This document shows, in pieces, positions 5,592 through 6,723 of a DNA stretch of 6,723 nt (position 1 is its first letter; each line of letters opens with the position of its first letter). Origin of the DNA: Methanobacteriota archaeon (GTDB lineage Archaea; Thermoplasmatota; Thermoplasmata; RBG-16-68-12); NCBI GenBank assembly GCA_005878995.1, contig VBME01000102.1, forward strand, positions 1-6,723, read 5' to 3'. A program made the translations under genes and the position numbers. A model generated the notes under the pieces. That model was given only the letters and a program-made list of their open reading frames with translations, searched no databases and had not been told where the DNA came from.

Positions 5592-6036
5592 TCGAGGGCC
5601 GCGGAAGGTTTTGTTTCCTACTTCGGTGGGACCGAGAGGTGTTCCAGATTCCAGTTGCAACTTTCTCATATCGGGACTCGGGTCCCGCGATTTTCGGGCT
5701 GAACCAGTGTTGGAATTCTTGGTACACGATGCGCCGGAGTGCTTTCCGGGAATCGGCCTCCCGAAGTCGCAAAAGAATTGTCTCAACCTCGGGCGCGTAC
5801 TCATCTCGCGAGTCCTCCGGAGAAATGCCAGGAAGAGAGAGTAGACCGATAGGATCGCTTGTCGATAGAATCCTCAACGATCGGTCGTATAACGAGCCGA
5901 ACTCCTGCCGGACAGTGTTTCTCAGGCGTAGGATTTCCTCTCTCGTGTTGGCACCATACACTTGCTCAACTGTCACGCTCGATTTGTCCTTCACGCTTCG
6001 CCAAGAAGTCCTGTCGAGCATGAACTTTACTTTCAC
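5542..6036 (-). CDS. Hypothetical protein with DPIG and DEY motifs, low-GC orphan
   Basis: The frame encodes 164 residues from GTG 6036, or 159 from ATG 6021 (residue 6). An AT-rich element, ATTTGTGAT, is centred 26 bases before GTG 6036 and mildly favours that start. Visible landmarks are SDPIGLLSLPG from about residue 60 (DPIG 61-64), DEYAPEVETILLRL (78-91) and VYQEFQHWF (104-112). This order resembles small bacterial and archaeal proteins related in style to DUF1871, but I cannot assign a family or function. No membrane segment or signal peptide is seen. Composition is unlike its neighbours: the row 5821-5880 is 28/60 G+C against 43/60 in the row 1381-1440, and it uses many rare-for-this-window codons (ATT, CTA, AGA, TTA). 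The last 50 bases overlap the polymerase 3' end on the other strand and give an Arg/Pro-rich tail, so the original stop may have been lost on insertion. Horizontal transfer is likely. Confidence 0.6.
   Translation of the reverse strand: MKVKFMLDRTSWRSVKDKSSVTVEQVYGANTREEILRLRNTVRQEFGSLYDRSLRILSTSDPIGLLSLPGISPEDSRDEYAPEVETILLRLREADSRKALRRIVYQEFQHWFSPKIAGPESRYEKVATGIWNTSRSHRSRKQNLPRPSTRPRPAIRRRSPRRRR
5609..5616 (+). terminator. T-rich tract TTTTGTTT after the polymerase gene
   Basis: Archaeal RNA polymerase commonly stops at T-rich runs in the non-template strand without needing a strong hairpin. This tract begins 17 bases after the polymerase TAG (5589-5591) and is the only marked T run there. 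A weak flanking pair, GGAA (5603-5606) and TTCC (5615-5618), may be incidental. It also codes within the tail of the opposite-strand orphan gene. Confidence 0.3.
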
Positions 6037-6106
6037 TCAGCACAGGCTCTCCAGAACATCACAAATCGAGCCCGTGTCCCTGGGAGCTTTGCTGGCCCCC
6101 GGACGT

Positions 6107-6331
6107 TCACTCGACGGGGAACGGTTCTTCGATGAGCCCCTCGGCCGCGGCGATCAGCTTCGTCACGCGCTGCTCGGATTCCGCGAGGATCGCGTGGCAT
6201 CGGCGGTACAGGCCGAGCCCTTCCTCGAAGACGGCGAGGGCGCGGTCGAGCGGCAGGTCGCCGCGGGACAACGCGTCCACGGTCGCTTCGAGGGCCGCGA
6301 GGGAATCCTCGAAGTTCGGCTCTTCGGTCAT
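6107..6331 (-). CDS. xseB: Exodeoxyribonuclease VII small subunit
   Basis: The 74-residue product is a clear XseB. FEDSLAALEATVDALSRGDL (residues 7-26) followed by PLDRALAVFEEGLGLYRRC carries the family's F-E-x-x-L-x-x-L-E core and E-G-x-x-L-x-x-x-C pattern, and the size is near the usual 70-80. Two helices pack around the large subunit, several copies per XseA, to make the cytoplasmic nuclease that degrades single-stranded DNA from both ends. The ATG at 6331 has a strong ribosome site, GGAGGG (6335-6340), four bases... upstream within the end of xseA, and its first bases overlap the xseA stop as ATGA. It is therefore translationally coupled to xseA. Exonuclease VII is bacterial in most organisms and patchy in archaea, including haloarchaea, so ancient transfer from bacteria is likely. 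Confidence 0.92.
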   Translation of the reverse strand: MTEEPNFEDSLAALEATVDALSRGDLPLDRALAVFEEGLGLYRRCHAILAESEQRVTKLIAAAEGLIEEPFPVE

Positions 6332-6723
6332 GGTCCCTCCTGTTCTTGGTTGACGTGAACCCGAATCCGGCCGTCTTGGAAGCGGACCGCAAGGGCATCG
6401 CCGGTCTCGACCTCCGCGGCGTGCGCGACGACATGCCCGTCCTCCCGTTCCGCGATCGCATAGCCGCGCTGCAACGTCGCGAGGGGACTCAGGACATCGA
6501 GGCGGCGGCCCAAGCCCTCGAGCCGATCCCGCTGGCGCGTGACCTCGCGCGGCCCGACCGCGACGAGCGCGGCGAAGGACCGGTCCAAGAGCGCGCGGTT
6601 CGCCTCGACCCCCCGCTGCAGGCCCCGCGGGGACAGTCGTTCCCTCAAGGCAATCATGCGATTGCGACCGACTTGGAGCGCCTCGCGGATCTCCCCGACC
6701 AGGGAGCGGCCCGCGCCGTTGAC
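6328..6723 (-). CDS. xseA: Exodeoxyribonuclease VII large subunit, C-terminal part (5' end outside window)
   Basis: The minus-strand frame is open from the right edge to TGA at 6328-6330, giving 131 visible residues; the ATG at 6657 is internal, since coding similarity continues upstream of it. LDVLSPLATLQRGYAIAE, followed by an E-D-G-x-V segment, V-E-T-G-D-A-L-x-V-R-F and D-G-R-I-R-V-H-V, is the hallmark C-terminus of XseA, where the chain returns to a small beta barrel after the long helical arm. The Arg- and Leu-rich stretch before it is the end of that arm, on which XseB subunits bind. The OB-fold and catalytic domain lie outside the window. The large subunit carries the nuclease active site. 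xseB follows with a 4-base overlap, the standard operon order. Confidence 0.92.
   Translation of the reverse strand, partial: VNGAGRSLVGEIREALQVGRNRMIALRERLSPRGLQRGVEANRALLDRSFAALVAVGPREVTRQRDRLEGLGRRLDVLSPLATLQRGYAIAEREDGHVVAHAAEVETGDALAVRFQDGRIRVHVNQEQEGP
6335..6340 (-). promoter_or_regulatory. Shine-Dalgarno site GGAGGG of xseB
   Basis: On the minus strand GGAGGG ends three bases before ATG 6331, inside the last codons of xseA. It is the best Shine-Dalgarno match in the window and shows that this organism uses such sites within operons while its operon-first genes appear leaderless. The spacing is short. Confidence 0.6.

Noticed and set aside
5324..6358. Plus-strand open frame of 344 codons spanning the PolB end, the orphan gene and xseB
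   Set aside because: It crosses three better-supported genes in other frames and shows no domain; its length comes from few stops in this region.
1..6723. tRNA, rRNA, CRISPR arrays, insertion sequences
   Set aside because: I saw no cloverleaf, conserved rRNA segment, spaced repeat array, transposase motif or terminal inverted repeat.

Overview
The window looks like part of a GC-rich archaeal chromosome. One 60-base row counted by hand in the TIM-barrel gene (1381-1440) is 43/60 G+C. The archaeal signs are a family B DNA polymerase homologue of the apparently inactivated archaeal type, a small euryarchaeal DUF8156-like protein, and two TATA-like boxes about 30 bases before start codons that lack a Shine-Dalgarno sequence, which suggests leaderless transcripts. 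GTG and TTG starts are common. A high-GC euryarchaeal lineage such as an uncultivated Thermoplasmatota is my best guess, but no marker gene is present to prove it.

Layout. At 1-360 (+) is the C-terminal part of a protein that resembles RecA/Rad55-like ATPases. It converges, two bases apart, with a LysE-type exporter gene at 363-992 (-). A short divergent promoter region with a nearly symmetrical TATA box separates the exporter from a plus-strand run. That run holds a TIM-barrel sugar phosphate isomerase/epimerase-like protein (1046-1783), an ANT(2'')-like nucleotidyltransferase (1792-2361), a DUF8156-like small protein (2433-2711), a GNAT acetyltransferase (2698-3216) and the polymerase homologue (3213-5591). 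The last three overlap end to start and probably form one operon with its own TATA box. From the right edge, xseA (partial) and xseB lie on the minus strand with a 4-base overlap and encode exonuclease VII. Between xseB and the polymerase is a minus-strand orphan gene (5542-6036) with clearly lower GC; its 3' end runs into the polymerase gene.

The most interesting element is the polymerase. Its proofreading exonuclease motifs are destroyed. Motif A is intact, motif B is altered, and motif C has lost the first Asp but keeps the second. It sits with a small conserved protein and an acetyltransferase, a RecA-like protein lies nearby, and exonuclease VII is on the other side. I infer a DNA repair or replication-accessory neighbourhood. 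A 28-base imperfect direct repeat (24/28 identical) lies shortly upstream of both the DUF8156-like gene and the polymerase gene and could be a shared control element.
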